The position numbers and the translations under genes are program-made. From Onchocerca volvulus (lineage: Eukaryota > Nematoda > Chromadorea > Rhabditida > Onchocercidae): DNA of 64,000 nucleotides. A model generated the notes under the pieces. It did not search any database, was not told the DNA's origin, and saw only the letters and a list, made by a program, of their open reading frames with translations. Shown in pieces: positions 63,937-64,000 of this stretch. Location of the stretch: assembly GCA_000499405.2 (NCBI GenBank), contig HG738138.1, positions 17,095,119-17,159,118 of the forward strand, read 5' to 3'. Positions within the stretch are counted from its first letter, which is position 1; each line of letters begins with the position of its first letter.

Positions 63937-64000
63937 TGAAAAATTTTGGGAATGAATTAACCGGTGAGCATTGACAGTTTAACAGCAGTATCCACTTTTT

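Overview
The window is AT-rich (roughly two thirds A+T), intron-dense eukaryotic DNA. It reads as a nematode nuclear contig, probably a spirurid or filarial worm. The evidence is T-rich splice acceptors of the TTTTCAG/TTTTTAG type, many short phase-consistent exons, candidate trans-splice acceptors just upstream of start codons, and a gene with a nematode-type ground-like domain. There are no prokaryotic operons, CRISPR arrays or rRNA genes. I built every gene model by hand, joining exons by GT/AG signals, codon phase and family similarity, because single-frame open reading frames show only fragments of these genes.

Layout. 1-123 (+): last 40 codons of an unidentified protein. 2815-7877 (-): mRNA capping enzyme (triphosphatase plus guanylyltransferase), 14 exons plus a possible cassette exon. 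7878-10753: divergent intergenic region with a TGACG-motif cluster and a decayed tRNA-like element. 10754-12265 (+): MESH1/HDDC3-type HD hydrolase, 4 exons. 12489-13158 (+): possible small two-membrane-segment gene. 13253-13816: two coding-like open frames on opposite strands. 14575-20032 (-): secreted matrix metalloproteinase with hemopexin domain, about 13 exons, carrying two splice irregularities. 23134-26314 (-): secreted ground-like-domain protein, 5 exons. 26315-33477: gene-poor tract with two GC-richer islands and a T-rich segment. 33478-39577 (-): 704-residue coiled-coil/poly-Q protein with four WPPP motifs, 11 exons. 39578-46502: gene-poor. 46503-54909 (-): 830-residue single-pass membrane protein with a cytoplasmic PDZ domain, 11 exons. 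54910-64000: gene-poor, with a 255-bp element bounded by perfect 30-bp inverted repeats and a possible first exon at 63845-63936.

The genes do not form one pathway. The capping enzyme and MESH1 are housekeeping enzymes (mRNA 5' capping; nucleotide/NADPH phosphatase). The metalloproteinase and ground-like protein are secreted and plausibly act in matrix or cuticle remodelling. The WPPP and PDZ proteins look like scaffolds. The least explained items are the WPPP protein, the small PDZ membrane protein, the metalloproteinase's missing acceptor AG, and the possible two-exon membrane gene just downstream of MESH1.
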